Below are positions 18,536-29,486 of a stretch of 64,000 bases of DNA, piece by piece. The translations under genes and the position numbers were made by a program. The DNA lies in contig CP133967.1 in NCBI GenBank assembly GCA_036251935.1, positions 248,001 through 312,000 of the forward strand, in the 5' to 3' direction. The notes under the pieces are model-generated. The model did not search any database, was not told where the DNA came from, and saw only the letters and a list, made by a program, of their open reading frames with translations. The stretch is from Orbaceae bacterium lpD04 (GTDB lineage Bacteria; Pseudomonadota; Gammaproteobacteria; Enterobacterales; Orbaceae). Positions within the stretch are counted from its first letter, which is position 1. Each line of letters begins with the position of its first letter.

Positions 18536-19960
18536 ATGAAAATTAAAACACGCTTTGCCCCAAGTCCAACGGGTTATTTGCATGTTGGTGGTGCACGCAC
18601 CGCACTTTACTCTTGGTTGTATGCTCGTCATGCACAAGGAACATTTGTTTTACGTATTGAAGATACCGATTTAGAGCGATCTACCCCTGAAGCTATCGAT
18701 GCTATTATGCAAGGCATGAATTGGTTAGATCTTTCGTGGGATGAAGGTCCTTATTATCAAACCAAGCGTTTTGATCGTTATAATCAAGTGATTGACCAAA
18801 TGCTTGTTAAAGGTACGGCTTATCGTTGTTATTGTTCTAAAGAGCGACTCGAAAAATTACGAGAAGAACAAATGGCCAATGGTGAAAAAGCTCGTTATGA
18901 TGGGCATTGCCGCTGTGATGAAGTTCAAAAATCCCGTAGTGCAAATGAACCTCACGTTGTGCGTTTTGCCAACCCAATTGATGGTGTCGTGGTATTTGAT
19001 GATTTGATTCGTGGCCCAATCGAAATTGCCAATAAAGAATTAGATGATTTAATTATTCGTCGTACTGATGGTTCTCCAACCTATAATTTCTGTGTAGTTG
19101 TTGATGATTGGGATATGGAAATTACGCACGTTATTCGCGGTGAAGACCATATCAATAATACACCACGCCAGATTAATATCTTAAAAGCACTCGATGCACC
19201 ATTACCACAATATGGTCATGTATCGATGATTTTAGGTGATGATGGGCAAAAATTATCTAAACGTCATGGTGCGGTAGGTGTAATGCAATATCGTGATGAT
19301 GGCTATTTGCCTGAAGCACTATTAAATTATTTAGTTCGATTAGGTTGGTCTCATGGCGATCAGGAAATATTTTCTAGACCAGAGATGATTGAATTTTTTA
19401 CGCTTGATGCCGTAAGTCGCTCAGCGAGCGCATTTAATACTGAAAAATTACTTTGGTTAAACCACCATTATATTAATCATTTAGATGCTGACTATGTTGC
19501 TCAGCATTTATTATGGCATATGAATAAACAAGGTTATGATCTAAGTAATGGACCAGATCTAATTACAATTGTTAAATTATATGGTGAAAGAAGTAAGACA
19601 TTAAAAGAGATGGCTGAATCTTGTGCTTATTGCTATCAAGATTTTGCACAATTTGATGCTGACGCAGCGAAAAAACATTTGCGCCTAGTTGCTAAAGAGC
19701 CATTAGAATTCGTTAAGCAAAAATTAAGTGCTATTGCTGATTTTGATTGGCAAATAGACATTATTCACCAAGCAATTCAAGGCGCTGCCGACGAACTTGG
19801 CTTAGGTATGGGAAAAGTTGGTATGCCACTTCGTGTCGCAGTAACCGGAATAGGGCAATCGCCGTCTGTTGATGCAACAATTCATGCTGTCGGTAAAAAG
19901 CGAGCTTTAGCAAGAATTGAGAAGGCTCTTGATTATATCGAGGCGAGAGCAGATCAGTAA
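18536..19960 (+). CDS. gltX: Glutamyl-tRNA synthetase
   Basis: Charges tRNA-Glu. The 474-residue product from the ATG at 18536 (AGGA at 18524) begins [20 protein letters not shown], containing the class I HIGH-type motif (HVGG). The KMSKS-type motif is KLSKRHG. The insert with Cys residues after [11 protein letters not shown] and CRCDE forms the zinc-binding region typical of this family. An upstream in-frame start at 18443 would run through the terminator stem and is rejected. A terminator follows at 20017. Confidence 0.96.
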   Translation: MKIKTRFAPSPTGYLHVGGARTALYSWLYARHAQGTFVLRIEDTDLERSTPEAIDAIMQGMNWLDLSWDEGPYYQTKRFDRYNQVIDQMLVKGTAYRCYCSKERLEKLREEQMANGEKARYDGHCRCDEVQKSRSANEPHVVRFANPIDGVVVFDDLIRGPIEIANKELDDLIIRRTDGSPTYNFCVVVDDWDMEITHVIRGEDHINNTPRQINILKALDAPLPQYGHVSMILGDDGQKLSKRHGAVGVMQYRDDGYLPEALLNYLVRLGWSHGDQEIFSRPEMIEFFTLDAVSRSASAFNTEKLLWLNHHYINHLDADYVAQHLLWHMNKQGYDLSNGPDLITIVKLYGERSKTLKEMAESCAYCYQDFAQFDADAAKKHLRLVAKEPLEFVKQKLSAIADFDWQIDIIHQAIQGAADELGLGMGKVGMPLRVAVTGIGQSPSVDATIHAVGKKRALARIEKALDYIEARADQ

Positions 19961-20016
19961 ATGGGCAAACGAGTCTTTTTTATGTGCGAGCCGCATTAAT
20001 TTAGTGCATTAATAAT

Positions 20017-20042
20017 AAAATCAGCGTTATCGCTGATTTTTT
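20017..20042 (+). terminator. gltX terminator
   Basis: AAAATCAGCG, a TTAT loop and CGCTGATTTT with six T at the end form a compact terminator. Confidence 0.85.
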
Positions 20043-20084
20043 ATAAAGGACAAATGGCTATAATTGATGATTTCCACTTGTTTT

Positions 20085-20100
20085 TGTGATCTATATCACA
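20085..20100 (+). promoter_or_regulatory. CRP-cAMP binding site upstream of asnB
   Basis: TGTGA-TCTATA-TCACA is a perfect pair of CRP half-sites with the correct six-base spacer, and the flanks (TTT before, TAT after) fit the extended consensus. It is about 187 bases before the asnB start, so it may act from a distance or serve an upstream promoter. Confidence 0.75.
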
Positions 20101-20286
20101 TATGTTATAAAAAACAAGTTTATGATTTTGCAAAATTGCACCTAAAGTTATTTTTGGTGCCCAAAAATGAATAAAAGTAACTTAGATTTCCTTTTATGCT
20201 GCATTTTTGGTATGTATTTTGCATGTTTACTGTTATATTTAAAAATATAAAATTATTACTTAAGTGATATTTATTGGAGAAACTTA

Positions 20287-21960
20287 ATGTGTTCGATTCT
20301 TGGTATTCTTGATATTAAATCAGATCCGAAGCAGCTACGAACTAAAGCATTAGAACTATCAAGTTTAATGCGTCATCGTGGTCCTGACTGGTCTGGTATT
20401 TTTGCTTCTGATAAAGCAATTCTTGTTCATGAACGTCTATCAATTGTAGATGTTAATACTGGCGCACAACCTCTTTATAATAAAGATAAAACGCTAGTTT
20501 TAGCGGTGAATGGCGAGATCTATAATCATCAAGAAATTCGAAATCAATATAAAGATCGTTATGAATTTCAAACAGGTTCAGATTGTGAAGTAATTCTAGC
20601 ACTATACCAAGAAAAAGGTATTAATTGCTTAGATGAACTAGAAGGTATGTTCGCTTTTGTTCTTTATGATATAAATAATAATAGCTATTTTATCGGTCGT
20701 GACCATATTGGTATTATTCCACTATACACAGGGCATGATGAGAACGGTACTTTGTATGTTGCATCAGAGATGAAAGCGCTCGTTCCTGTTTGTAAAACAT
20801 TAGAAGCATTCCCACCAGGCAGCTATCTATCAAGCACTGAAGGTAAGATTAAATCTTATTATCAGCGTGACTGGATGGATTATGATAATGTTAAAGATAA
20901 TGTAACGGATATAAATTTAGTACGTGAAGGCCTTGAGGAATCAGTTAGAAGTCATTTAATGTCTGATGTACCTTATGGTGTTTTACTTTCAGGTGGCCTT
21001 GATTCTTCCGTTATATCGGCAATTACCAAAAAATTTGCAGCTAGACGTGTTGAAGATCATGAAAAATCTGAAGCATGGTGGCCACAATTGCATTCATTTG
21101 CTGTTGGATTGAAAGGCGCTCCAGATTTGAAAGCAGCACAAGCGGTGGCTGATCATTTAGGTACAGTTCATCATGAAATCAATTTTACTATCCAAGAGGG
21201 TGTCGATGCGATCCGTGATGTTATTTATTATATTGAAACTTACGATGTGACAACAATCCGTGCTTCAACACCAATGTATTTAATGGCTCGTAAAATTAAA
21301 GCAATGGGCATTAAGATGGTACTTTCAGGTGAAGGCGCTGATGAAGTATTTGGTGGTTATCTTTATTTCCATAAAGCGCCGAATGCCAAAGAGTTTCATG
21401 AAGAAACGGTTCGTAAATTAGCTGCTTTGCATATGTATGATTGTGCTAGAGCGAATAAAGCAATGTCCGCTTGGGGCGTTGAAGCTCGCGTTCCATTCTT
21501 AGATAAAAAATTCTTAGATATTGCAATGCGCATTAATCCTAAAGATAAAATGTGTGGCAGTAACGGTAAAATGGAAAAACATATCGTTCGTGAAGCCTTT
21601 GAGTCTTATTTACCAGCATCTGTTGTTTGGCGTCAAAAAGAGCAATTCTCTGATGGTGTTGGCTATAGTTGGATTGATACATTAAAAGAAGTTGCTGAGA
21701 AAAAAGTGACCGATCAGCAATTAGAGAATGCTAAATTCCGTTTCCCTTATAATACGCCTTCAACTAAAGAAGGGTATATGTACCGTGAAATTTTTGATGA
21801 ACTGTTCCCATTAGAAAGCGCTGCACAAAGTGTTCCTGGTGGGCCATCTGTTGCTTGTTCAACAGCGAAAGCGATTGAATGGGATGAGTCATTTAGAAAT
21901 CTTAATGATCCATCTGGTCGCGCTGCAGTTGGTGTTCATAATGATGCATACAAGAAATAA
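20287..21960 (+). CDS. asnB: Asparagine synthetase B (glutamine-hydrolysing)
   Basis: Makes asparagine from aspartate, ATP and glutamine. The 557 residues begin MCSILGIL, so Cys2 becomes the N-terminal nucleophile of the class II amidotransferase domain (about 2-190, with RHRGPDWSGIF, VNGEIYNHQEIR and GSDCEVI). The synthetase domain holds the PP-loop LSGGLDSSVISA (about 233-244) and SGEGADEVFGGY. Length matches E. coli AsnB (554). A single-gene unit with a CRP site upstream and a terminator downstream. Confidence 0.96.
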   Translation: MCSILGILDIKSDPKQLRTKALELSSLMRHRGPDWSGIFASDKAILVHERLSIVDVNTGAQPLYNKDKTLVLAVNGEIYNHQEIRNQYKDRYEFQTGSDCEVILALYQEKGINCLDELEGMFAFVLYDINNNSYFIGRDHIGIIPLYTGHDENGTLYVASEMKALVPVCKTLEAFPPGSYLSSTEGKIKSYYQRDWMDYDNVKDNVTDINLVREGLEESVRSHLMSDVPYGVLLSGGLDSSVISAITKKFAARRVEDHEKSEAWWPQLHSFAVGLKGAPDLKAAQAVADHLGTVHHEINFTIQEGVDAIRDVIYYIETYDVTTIRASTPMYLMARKIKAMGIKMVLSGEGADEVFGGYLYFHKAPNAKEFHEETVRKLAALHMYDCARANKAMSAWGVEARVPFLDKKFLDIAMRINPKDKMCGSNGKMEKHIVREAFESYLPASVVWRQKEQFSDGVGYSWIDTLKEVAEKKVTDQQLENAKFRFPYNTPSTKEGYMYREIFDELFPLESAAQSVPGGPSVACSTAKAIEWDESFRNLNDPSGRAAVGVHNDAYKK

Positions 21961-21984
21961 TTTTGTTAATTAATGATATAAAGA

Positions 21985-22008
21985 AGCGATAGAAATATCG
22001 CTTTTTTT
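21985..22008 (+). terminator. asnB terminator
   Basis: AGCGATA and TATCGCT arms (21985-22002) around a GAAA loop, followed by a T run, 25 bases after the asnB stop. Confidence 0.85.
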
Positions 22009-22009
22009 A

Positions 22010-22045
22010 CACCATAATAGTATGTTACAACAATATTTTAACGAA
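22010..22045 (+). repeat. Convergent-gap repeat, copy 2
   Basis: The 36-base element begins CACCATAATAGTATG and continues TTACAACAATATTTTAACGA, the last 21 bases being identical to copy 1. It lies between the terminators of asnB and ybeD, in the gap between their 3' ends. Confidence 0.7.
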
Positions 22046-22072
22046 AAAGGAAGACCTGTGTCTTCCTTTTTT
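22044..22072. terminator. Bidirectional terminator, asnB / ybeD
   Basis: AAAAAGGAAGA and TCTTCCTTTTTT arms around CCTGTG. A and T runs on both sides allow termination in both directions; on the minus strand it follows ybeD. Confidence 0.8.
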
Positions 22073-22088
22073 ATTTTGTGGTTACTAT

Positions 22089-22355
22089 TTATAAAACCAT
22101 TCTAACAATATCAATGTCGCCAAGTTCGCGATATAGGTTTTCAACTTGTTCAATATGAGTTGCATTGATAGTTACCGAAATTGAATGGTAATTACCTTTG
22201 CTACTTGGTTTTATTGATGGTGTGTAATCCCCTGGTGCATGGCGCTGAATTACGGTTATTACCTTATCAACCAATTCAGGTTTAGCTTCTCCCATTACTT
22301 TATAAGTAAAGGAGCAAGGAAACTCCAATAATTCGTTTAACTTAGTTGGTTGCAT
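22089..22355 (-). CDS. ybeD: YbeD (DUF493) conserved protein
   Basis: An 88-residue cytoplasmic protein nearly identical in layout to E. coli YbeD (87): [39 protein letters not shown] and [25 protein letters not shown]. It has an ACT-like ferredoxin fold; the molecular role is not settled, although it is usually found next to lipB/lipA. Here it follows dacA as in E. coli, but lipB does not follow. Confidence 0.93.
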   Translation of the reverse strand: MQPTKLNELLEFPCSFTYKVMGEAKPELVDKVITVIQRHAPGDYTPSIKPSSKGNYHSISVTINATHIEQVENLYRELGDIDIVRMVL

Positions 22356-22425
22356 AATATTCTCTTTAAGTTTTTAGATGTATAGGCTTATATATGGAGA
22401 CAATAATTCTTTTGTCAAGAGAGTG

Positions 22426-22458
22426 AGAAAATCAGACGGGATAAATTCCGCCTGATTA
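22426..22458 (-). terminator. dacA terminator
   Basis: On the minus strand AATCAGGCGG and CCGTCTGATT form a 10-bp stem with one G-U pair, followed by TTTTCT. It lies between dacA and ybeD, so ybeD probably has its own promoter or relies on read-through. Confidence 0.65.
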
Positions 22459-22484
22459 ATGATTTATACTCATAAAATTAATCA

Positions 22485-23672
22485 TTAAAACCATTGGTGA
22501 AATTTGAGTTTGATATAATCCCAAATACTCCCAAAGAAGCCTGTTTCTTCAACTTTTTGTAATGTTACTAATGGTTTTTCTGCAATGACTTTATCATCTA
22601 AAATAAATTGCATTTTACCAACTTCAACCCCTTTTGCTATTGGCGCTGTTAGGTATGCATCATTAAGTTGCTTTGTTATTTTTAAATTAGCCGCTTGGCC
22701 TCGAGGTACCGTAATATTGATATCATCTAATGCACCAAGTTGAACGGTATTATTATCGCCATACCAGATTTTTTCAGTAACCAGCGCTGTATTTGCTTTT
22801 AGTGGCGTCGCTGTTTCAAAGAATCTAAATCCCCAAGTCAGTAATTTTTTACTCTCTTCTTCCCGGCCTTTAAATGTTCGACCACCTAAAACCGCTGAGA
22901 TTAAACGCGTATTACCTTCAACAGCAGAGCCAACTAGGTTATAACCAGCAGCGTTGGTATGCCCAGTTTTTATGCCATCGACATTAAGTGAAGTATCCCA
23001 TAAAAGGCCATTTCGATTATTTTGTTTAATGTTATTAAAGGTAAATTCTTTTTGTTTATAAATAGAATATTCTAAAGGTAAGTTTTTAATTAGTGCTCTA
23101 CCTAAAAATGCCATATCTCTTGCTGTTGTATATTGTCCAGCAGCGTCTAAACCATGCACTGTTTCAAAATGTGAGTTAGTTAGCCCAAGCTGCTCTGCGT
23201 AGTTATTCATAAGGTTTACAAATGAATCTTGGCTACCTGCAACATATTCAGCCATTGCAATACAAGCATCATTACCAGATTGAATTATGATCCCTCTGTT
23301 TAGATTTGCAACCGATACCTTATCACCTGGTTTTAAAAACATCAGTGATGAGCCTTTTAAAATAGGATTGCCTGTTGCCCAAGCATCTTTGCTAACGGTG
23401 ACAATATCATTTTCATTAATTCGATTTGACTTGATCGCTTCACCAATAACATAGCTCGTCATCATTTTAGTTAAACTTGCTGGATCACGCCTTGTATCTG
23501 CATTATATTCAGCTAAGATTTCTCCAGAATTAGCATCAATTAAGATATACGCCTCAGCTTCGATTTTAGGTGCGTCAGGTATTGGAAAATTGATATCGGC
23601 ATTTGCAGTGCTTATTGATAGAGCAAGTAATACCATTGAACATTTTAATTTAAGAGATAACTGTTTTTTCAT
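22485..23672 (-). CDS. dacA: D-alanyl-D-alanine carboxypeptidase (PBP5)
   Basis: Trims the terminal D-Ala of peptidoglycan pentapeptides in the periplasm. The 395 residues start with a signal peptide ending STANA before DINF. Class motifs are SLTKM (nucleophile Ser near 67), SGNDAC and [10 protein letters not shown] beta-rich C-terminal domain and a terminal amphipathic helix [18 protein letters not shown] anchor it to the inner membrane. It follows rodA directly; rlpA, found between them in E. coli, is absent. Confidence 0.94.
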   Translation of the reverse strand: MKKQLSLKLKCSMVLLALSISTANADINFPIPDAPKIEAEAYILIDANSGEILAEYNADTRRDPASLTKMMTSYVIGEAIKSNRINENDIVTVSKDAWATGNPILKGSSLMFLKPGDKVSVANLNRGIIIQSGNDACIAMAEYVAGSQDSFVNLMNNYAEQLGLTNSHFETVHGLDAAGQYTTARDMAFLGRALIKNLPLEYSIYKQKEFTFNNIKQNNRNGLLWDTSLNVDGIKTGHTNAAGYNLVGSAVEGNTRLISAVLGGRTFKGREEESKKLLTWGFRFFETATPLKANTALVTEKIWYGDNNTVQLGALDDINITVPRGQAANLKITKQLNDAYLTAPIAKGVEVGKMQFILDDKVIAEKPLVTLQKVEETGFFGSIWDYIKLKFHQWF

Positions 23673-23707
23673 TGTAGCAAACCTGATTATTTATAGAGAA
23701 AGTAAAA

Positions 23708-24814
23708 CTATATGTTTTTAGATAACATATTGCGATGAGTGTGAATTGACATAATAATGCCAAAACCCGCCATAAGTACAACTAAGGAGGAGCCCCCATA
23801 ACTAATTAATGGTAATGGTACACCAACAACTGGCAATATACCACTGACCATTCCGATATTAATAAATATATAAATAAAGAGTACTAATGTTAGCCCGCCA
23901 ATTAAAACTCGACCAAAAGTACTTTGTGCTTGAGAGGCAATTATTAGCCCTCGACTAATAAGACATAAAAATAGAATTAATAATACTATTGCACCAATAA
24001 AACCAAATTCTTCGGCGATCACTGAGAAAATGAAGTCAGTATGCCGTTCAGGAATAAACTCTAATTGAGATTGTGTACCTTCAAGCCAACCTTTTCCCCA
24101 TAATCCACCCGAACCGATAGCGGTTTTTGATTGTAATATGTGATAGCCTTTTCCTAATGGGTCACGCTCAGGATTGAATAATGTAAGCACTCGCTCACGT
24201 TGATAATCATGCATGAGAAAATACCACATAACAGGGATGAAAGCGCCAATTGACAAGATTGCCGCAGTGATAAATTTCCAGCTAATTCCCGCTAGGAAAA
24301 TAATAAAAATTCCGGACATGGCAATTAAAATTGCTGTACCAAGGTCGGGCTGCATTGCAACGAGTAATGTTGGGATTGCGATTATTGCTAATGTTTGTAG
24401 TGTTGTTTTAAATGATGGTGGGCAACCTTCTTGGTGAATAAATTTTGCCACCATAAGAGGCACGGCAATTTTAGCGATTTCAGAAGGCTGAAAGCGTATA
24501 AAGCCAAGGTTTAACCAGCGCTGAGCGCCTTTACTTGTGTAACCAAATACGTCAACAATAACCAACACGATGATACATGCAATGTAAAGATAAGGTGCCC
24601 ACTTTTCATAAAAGCGTGGTGGGAACTGCGCAAGAATGAGCATAATTGCAAGCCCCAATAGTATTTGCATCACTTTTCTTTCTACCATTGCAATATCTTG
24701 CCCGCTCGCACTCCAGATAATGTAGACGCTATAAGCAAGTAGTAATAAAGTAAAAAATAAAAATAAAGGATCAATATGTAAGCGTGTCCAAACCGGGATT
24801 TTTTTGCTATTCAT
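23708..24814 (-). CDS. rodA: Rod-shape SEDS peptidoglycan glycosyltransferase RodA
   Basis: Polymerises glycan strands during elongation together with PBP2. The 368-residue protein has about ten membrane segments and SEDS motifs such as [22 protein letters not shown], the conserved acidic loop [33 protein letters not shown] (positions about 228-260) and [12 protein letters not shown] near the C-terminus. It begins two bases after the mrdA stop codon, so the pair is translationally coupled. Confidence 0.95.
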   Translation of the reverse strand: MNSKKIPVWTRLHIDPLFLFFTLLLLAYSVYIIWSASGQDIAMVERKVMQILLGLAIMLILAQFPPRFYEKWAPYLYIACIIVLVIVDVFGYTSKGAQRWLNLGFIRFQPSEIAKIAVPLMVAKFIHQEGCPPSFKTTLQTLAIIAIPTLLVAMQPDLGTAILIAMSGIFIIFLAGISWKFITAAILSIGAFIPVMWYFLMHDYQRERVLTLFNPERDPLGKGYHILQSKTAIGSGGLWGKGWLEGTQSQLEFIPERHTDFIFSVIAEEFGFIGAIVLLILFLCLISRGLIIASQAQSTFGRVLIGGLTLVLFIYIFINIGMVSGILPVVGVPLPLISYGGSSLVVLMAGFGIIMSIHTHRNMLSKNI

Positions 24815-24816
24815 TA

Positions 24817-26757
24817 TTAGTCTCCCTGATTCATATCTAAAGTCGATTCTGAAATCTTTGTTGATTCATCACCAAGTAAGTAATAATCTAAAATGCGTTT
24901 AGCCATTGCCCCACCATTTGCACTACCTCCACCAGCATTTTCTAATACAAGTGATATGGCTATAGTTGGTTTTTCATATGGCGCAAATGCAATAAATAAA
25001 GCGTGATCACGTAAGTGTTCAGCAATATTATTTGCATTGTATACTTCGTCAGATTTTAGCCCATATACTTGCGCTGTTCCCGATTTTCCAGCGGCCTTAT
25101 AAGGTGAACCCGCATAGATTTTTCTTGCAGTTCCTCGGCTACCAAACATCACTCGATACATACCATCTTTTGCAATTTGCCAATTTTTATTATCAACGAG
25201 TTTTTCTAAATTTGAGTCTTGAATGATAGGCTCGGAAGTAAGAGATAGTGGATCACTATCTGGCATATTACTCCGTTTTTGTTTTAATAAATGAGGAACA
25301 TAATTTTTGCCATTATTAATCAAAATTGTTAATGCTTTTGCCATTTGTAAGGGCGTTACCGTCCAGTAGCCTTGTCCTATTCCAACCGGAATGGTATCTC
25401 CTTGTAACCAAGACTGTTTATAGCGAGTTTTTTTCCATTCTCTACTTGGCATGATACCGCGACTCTCTTCTGTCGGTGAGATATCAATGCCCGTTCGTTC
25501 ACCATAACCAAATTTACTCATCCAAAAATGCAGTCTATCAATACCTAAATCATAAGCAACTTGATAGAAGTAAGTATCCACTGACTCTTCAATAGCTTTT
25601 GTTACATCGACCTTACCATGTCCCCAACGTAACCAATCACGGAAACGTTTTTCGGTTCCTGGTAGCTGCCAATATCCCGGATCGTTGACGATAGTTTTTG
25701 GTGTAATAACGCCTTCACTTAATGCTGATACGGCAATAAAGGGTTTAACAGTTGATGCCGGTGGATAAGTTCCTAGCATTGCTCGATTAAATAAAGGTTT
25801 ATCGGGATCTTCTAATAAGGCAGTATATTTTGCAGATGAAATGCCACCCACAAATAAATTTGGATCGTAACTTGGACTTGAAACTAATGCTAAAACCTCA
25901 CCATTGTTAGGATTAATTGCAACGACAGCGGCTTTTCTACCGTTAAGCAGTTTTTCTATATAAAGTTGTAAGTTCAGGTCGATAGTTAAATAGATGTCTT
26001 CACCAGCTTGTGGCGGATTACGATTTAATTGACGAACGATTTTCCCCCGATTATTTACCTCAACTTCCTCATAACCCGGAGTTCCATGCAGTAGGTCTTC
26101 ATAAAAACGTTCGATACCAATTTTACCGATGTTGAGTGTTCCAACATAATCACTAAGTTTATTTGTTTCTTCTAAATTAATTTTATCTTGATTATTGATT
26201 TTAGATACGTAACCCAAAACATGTGTTAAGGCACTACCATAAGGATAATAACGGTGCTGATTACCGGTAATATTAATAAAAGGAAAAAGGTGTTGGTTAA
26301 CGACAAAGCGGGCAATTTCATCTTCTGTCAGGTTGTCTTTTAGTGGAACTGCGCGGTGAGCTTTATAGCTACGTCGTTCTTTTTGAAAATTTTCGATATC
26401 TTCATCGGTTAGATTTACAAGCGTTTTTAATTGATTTAACTGTTCTTCAAGATTACTGATTTTATCGGGAATAATATTTAATTGATAAATGGTATTGTTA
26501 ATCGCAAGCGGTATTCCGTTGCGATCATAGATAATCCCGCGATTAGGTGGAATAGATATGATTTCGATACGGTTATTATTAGACTTGGTATTGTAATAAC
26601 CGAAACTAAATATTTGTAGGTGAGCAAGCGTAATGAGCAAAATAGTCACCATAACTAAAACCATAGCAAACGCTATTAAGGTTCGGCGTAAGAATAAATT
26701 AGTTTCTGCGCTATGATCTCGAATTTTCGTTCGATTCCGCCAATTTTGCTGTTGTAT
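24817..26757 (-). CDS. mrdA: Penicillin-binding protein 2, elongation transpeptidase (probable AUA start)
   Basis: Cross-links peptidoglycan in the elongasome with RodA. It has a membrane segment, a pedestal domain and a transpeptidase domain with Ser of [13 protein letters not shown] in [10 protein letters not shown] and KSGTAQ. The first ATG in frame is at 26664, but the 31 codons before it still encode the conserved cytoplasmic stretch [18 protein letters not shown], matching E. coli RDYTAESALFVRRALVAF. That stretch is open back to the ybeZ stop with no ATG, GTG or TTG. AGGAG lies nine bases before an in-frame ATA at 26757, giving 646 residues. The ATA start is an inference from spacing and homology. 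Confidence 0.9.
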   Translation of the reverse strand: MQQQNWRNRTKIRDHSAETNLFLRRTLIAFAMVLVMVTILLITLAHLQIFSFGYYNTKSNNNRIEIISIPPNRGIIYDRNGIPLAINNTIYQLNIIPDKISNLEEQLNQLKTLVNLTDEDIENFQKERRSYKAHRAVPLKDNLTEDEIARFVVNQHLFPFINITGNQHRYYPYGSALTHVLGYVSKINNQDKINLEETNKLSDYVGTLNIGKIGIERFYEDLLHGTPGYEEVEVNNRGKIVRQLNRNPPQAGEDIYLTIDLNLQLYIEKLLNGRKAAVVAINPNNGEVLALVSSPSYDPNLFVGGISSAKYTALLEDPDKPLFNRAMLGTYPPASTVKPFIAVSALSEGVITPKTIVNDPGYWQLPGTEKRFRDWLRWGHGKVDVTKAIEESVDTYFYQVAYDLGIDRLHFWMSKFGYGERTGIDISPTEESRGIMPSREWKKTRYKQSWLQGDTIPVGIGQGYWTVTPLQMAKALTILINNGKNYVPHLLKQKRSNMPDSDPLSLTSEPIIQDSNLEKLVDNKNWQIAKDGMYRVMFGSRGTARKIYAGSPYKAAGKSGTAQVYGLKSDEVYNANNIAEHLRDHALFIAFAPYEKPTIAISLVLENAGGGSANGGAMAKRILDYYLLGDESTKISESTLDMNQGD

Positions 26758-26763
26758 AACTTG

Positions 26764-27813
26764 TTACTCCTGATTAATATTTACTTCATTTAGGCGCTTT
26801 TTTTCAGCCTTACGTTGTTGCTCTGCGTGTTCCCATTGCTCGTAAGCATTAACGATTCTTGCAACGACAGGATGCCTAACTACATCTTCACTATGAAAAA
26901 AGTTAAAGCTAATATCTTCAACTTGATTTAATACTTCGATAGCATGTTTAAGACCTGATTTTTGATTACGGGGCAAATCAATTTGAGTGATATCGCCAGT
27001 GATAACGGCTTTAGAATTAAAACCGATACGAGTCAAAAACATTTTCATTTGTTCGATAGTGGTATTTTGACTCTCATCTAGGATAATAAAAGCATCATTT
27101 AGTGTTCGGCCTCGCATATAAGCAAGTGGAGCGACTTCAATAACACTTTTTTCAATCAGTTTTTCAACTTTTTCGAATCCTAACATTTCAAATAGTGCAT
27201 CATAAAGTGGTCTTAAATAAGGATCGACTTTTTGGCTTAAATCACCGGGTAAGAAGCCAAGTTTTTCTCCTGCTTCAACGGCTGGGCGAGTAAGCAATAT
27301 TCGTCTTATTTGCTGCTTTTCAAGTGCATCAACTGCGGCTGCAACCGCTAAGTATGTTTTACCTGTGCCTGCAGGCCCAATGCCAAAAGTAATATCATAA
27401 TCCATGACATTGGCAATATATGTTGCTTGATTTGGCGTTCTTGGTTTAATGATCCCGCGTTTAGTTTTAATCATCACCAATTTACCACTACCTAACAGAG
27501 CATGAGCGGGTAAATGTTCTGCTGCTTTTTCAAGGGCGCCACTTTCTTTAATGGCTAAATGAATTTGTTCAGCGTCAATCGCTACAATTTGTTGTTTATT
27601 TAATGTCTGTTTATAGAGTGATTGTAGTATGTTATCTGCTGCTTGTATGCAAATCTCATCACCAATTAAGCTGAATTGATTACTACGGTGGTTAATTTCA
27701 ATACCTAAACGTTTTTCAAGTTGTTTAATATTATTATTATATGGACCACACAGACTATTTAAGCGGTGATTATCTGCAGGCTCTAACGTAATGTTTTTAG
27801 TAATAATATTCAC
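26764..27813 (-). CDS. ybeZ: PhoH-like ATPase YbeZ
   Basis: A cytoplasmic P-loop ATPase of the PhoH family linked to ribosome and RNA metabolism, usually with the nuclease YbeY. Visible are an N-terminal KH-like region, the Walker A GPAGTGKTYLAVAAA, Walker B FIILDESQNTT and a closing FFHSEDVVRHPVVARIVNAYE, all as in E. coli YbeZ. An ATG at 27828 exists, but a GTG at 27813 gives VNIITKNITLEPADN, aligning with the E. coli start, and has AAGGA six bases upstream; I prefer it (349 residues). The ybeY gene, normally next, is absent and mrdA follows instead. Confidence 0.9.
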   Translation of the reverse strand: MNIITKNITLEPADNHRLNSLCGPYNNNIKQLEKRLGIEINHRSNQFSLIGDEICIQAADNILQSLYKQTLNKQQIVAIDAEQIHLAIKESGALEKAAEHLPAHALLGSGKLVMIKTKRGIIKPRTPNQATYIANVMDYDITFGIGPAGTGKTYLAVAAAVDALEKQQIRRILLTRPAVEAGEKLGFLPGDLSQKVDPYLRPLYDALFEMLGFEKVEKLIEKSVIEVAPLAYMRGRTLNDAFIILDESQNTTIEQMKMFLTRIGFNSKAVITGDITQIDLPRNQKSGLKHAIEVLNQVEDISFNFFHSEDVVRHPVVARIVNAYEQWEHAEQQRKAEKKRLNEVNINQE

Positions 27814-27955
27814 TGCAACATCCTTCATATGTTTTTATTAGCGAGGAAAATCGTTAATAAGATAATCTCAGCTGATTTCAATTTATTATGTTATAAACTT
27901 CTGGCATTTATTTCACAACAATTGAAGATTCTATTTTGATAGCGTGTATCCATTT

Positions 27956-28005
27956 TTTTAAAGCACTCTGTATCATTAAATTCTAGAATACGGAGTGCTT
28001 TTTAG
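27956..28005 (-). terminator. Probable terminator between miaB and ybeZ
   Basis: AAAGCACTC (27960-27968) and GAGTGCTTT (27993-28001) with an extended GTAT/ATAC pairing form a stem around an AT-rich loop. The T run is longer on the plus strand (five) than on the minus strand (three), so strength on the miaB side is uncertain. Confidence 0.5.
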
Positions 28006-28058
28006 ATAATATCTTGAGCTCAAAATATTCTTTTTTATTACTCGTTATTTTACGCGTA

Positions 28059-29486
28059 CTATGGTTTATAGATTTTCACACCTAAGTCGTCTTCTTGCTG
28101 CTTTTTAGCAATAATTAATTCTGGTGAAGAATCAATGCGTAAATCCATTTCATCTTCGGTGCGGATAACATTACCTCTTAGTGAATTTGTATAAGAATCA
28201 GTTATTTCTATATCGACAAATTTACCGATCATGTCCGCTCTACCTTCAAAGTTTACAATGCGGTTATTTTCAGTTCTACCCGTTAACTCCATCAGATCTT
28301 TCTTTGATGGCCCTTCAACTAAAACACGTTGTACGGTGCCAAGCATACGACGACTATATTCCATTGCTTGTTGATTAATTCGTTGTTGAAGCAAATAAAG
28401 GCGTTGTTTCTTTTCATCTTCAGATACATTGTCTTCCATATCTGCTGCCGGCGTTCCAGGCCTTGCTGAGTAAACAAAACTATAACTTAAGTCAAAATTA
28501 ACATCTGCGATTAATTTCATTGTATCGGCGAAATCTTCAGCCGTTTCACCAGGAAAACCAACGATAAAATCGGAACTAATTTGAATTTCAGGACGAACTT
28601 TACGTAATTTACGAATGATAGATTTATATTCTAACGCAGTATGCGTGCGCTTCATTAAATTTAATATTCGATCTGATCCGCTTTGCACCGGTAAATGTAG
28701 AAAACTGACTAATTCAGGCGTATCTCGATAAACATCAACGATGTCATCAGTGAATTCAATTGGATGACTTGTTGTGAACCGAATGCGATCAATTCCATCA
28801 ATGCTTGCAACTAAACGTAGTAGCTCGGCAAATGTGCAAATATTTCCGTCAAATGTTGGGCCCCGATAAGCATTAACGTTTTGCCCAAGTAAGTTAACTT
28901 CGCGCACGCCTTGCGCTGCAAGTTGTGCAATTTCATAAATTACATCATCACAAGGACGGCTAACCTCTTCACCACGAGTATATGGTACGACACAATAAGT
29001 ACAATACTTATTACATCCTTCCATAATAGAGACAAATGCTGTTGGTCCTTCGCTGCGAGGCTCAGCTAGGCGATCGAATTTTTCTATTTCGGGAAAGCTA
29101 ACATCAACAATATGAGTATTCTCATTATCGCTAACTTGATTAATCATCTCAGGCAGGCGATGAAATGTTTGTGGGCCAAAAATAATATCAACAAATGGTG
29201 CGCGTTTACGGATATGTTCGCCTTCTTGTGAAGCTACGCAGCCACCAACGCCAATAATTATATTAGGATTGTATTTTTTTAGATTTTTCCAACGGCCAAG
29301 CTGGTGAAATACTTTTTCTTGTGCTTTTTCTCGAATAGAACAAGTATTAAGTAGTAGTATATCTGCTTCTTCTGGGTTATCTGTTAAAGTTAACCCATGT
29401 GTTGAACCTAGGAGATCTGCCATTTTTGATGAGTCATACTCATTCATTTGACAGCCCCAAGTTTTGATATGTAATTTTTTGCTCAT
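28059..29486 (-). CDS. miaB: tRNA-2-methylthio-N6-dimethylallyladenosine synthase
   Basis: Radical-SAM methylthiotransferase that adds the 2-methylthio group to i6A37 of tRNA. The 475-residue protein carries the UPF0004 domain with three Cys (near residues 12, 49 and 83: [35 protein letters not shown]), the radical-SAM motif [15 protein letters not shown] and a C-terminal TRAM domain ending DLGVKIYKP. The start is the ATG at 29486; a TTG one codon earlier is also possible. Synteny with ybeZ is conserved. Confidence 0.96.
   Translation of the reverse strand: MSKKLHIKTWGCQMNEYDSSKMADLLGSTHGLTLTDNPEEADILLLNTCSIREKAQEKVFHQLGRWKNLKKYNPNIIIGVGGCVASQEGEHIRKRAPFVDIIFGPQTFHRLPEMINQVSDNENTHIVDVSFPEIEKFDRLAEPRSEGPTAFVSIMEGCNKYCTYCVVPYTRGEEVSRPCDDVIYEIAQLAAQGVREVNLLGQNVNAYRGPTFDGNICTFAELLRLVASIDGIDRIRFTTSHPIEFTDDIVDVYRDTPELVSFLHLPVQSGSDRILNLMKRTHTALEYKSIIRKLRKVRPEIQISSDFIVGFPGETAEDFADTMKLIADVNFDLSYSFVYSARPGTPAADMEDNVSEDEKKQRLYLLQQRINQQAMEYSRRMLGTVQRVLVEGPSKKDLMELTGRTENNRIVNFEGRADMIGKFVDIEITDSYTNSLRGNVIRTEDEMDLRIDSSPELIIAKKQQEDDLGVKIYKP

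Larger units (their letters stand above)
19961..20286. promoter_or_regulatory. gltX-asnB intergenic region
   Basis: A 326-base gap with the gltX terminator (20017-20042), a CRP site (20085-20100) and AT-rich promoter sequence before asnB; GGAG lies 7 bases before the asnB start. No ORF of note. Confidence 0.55.
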
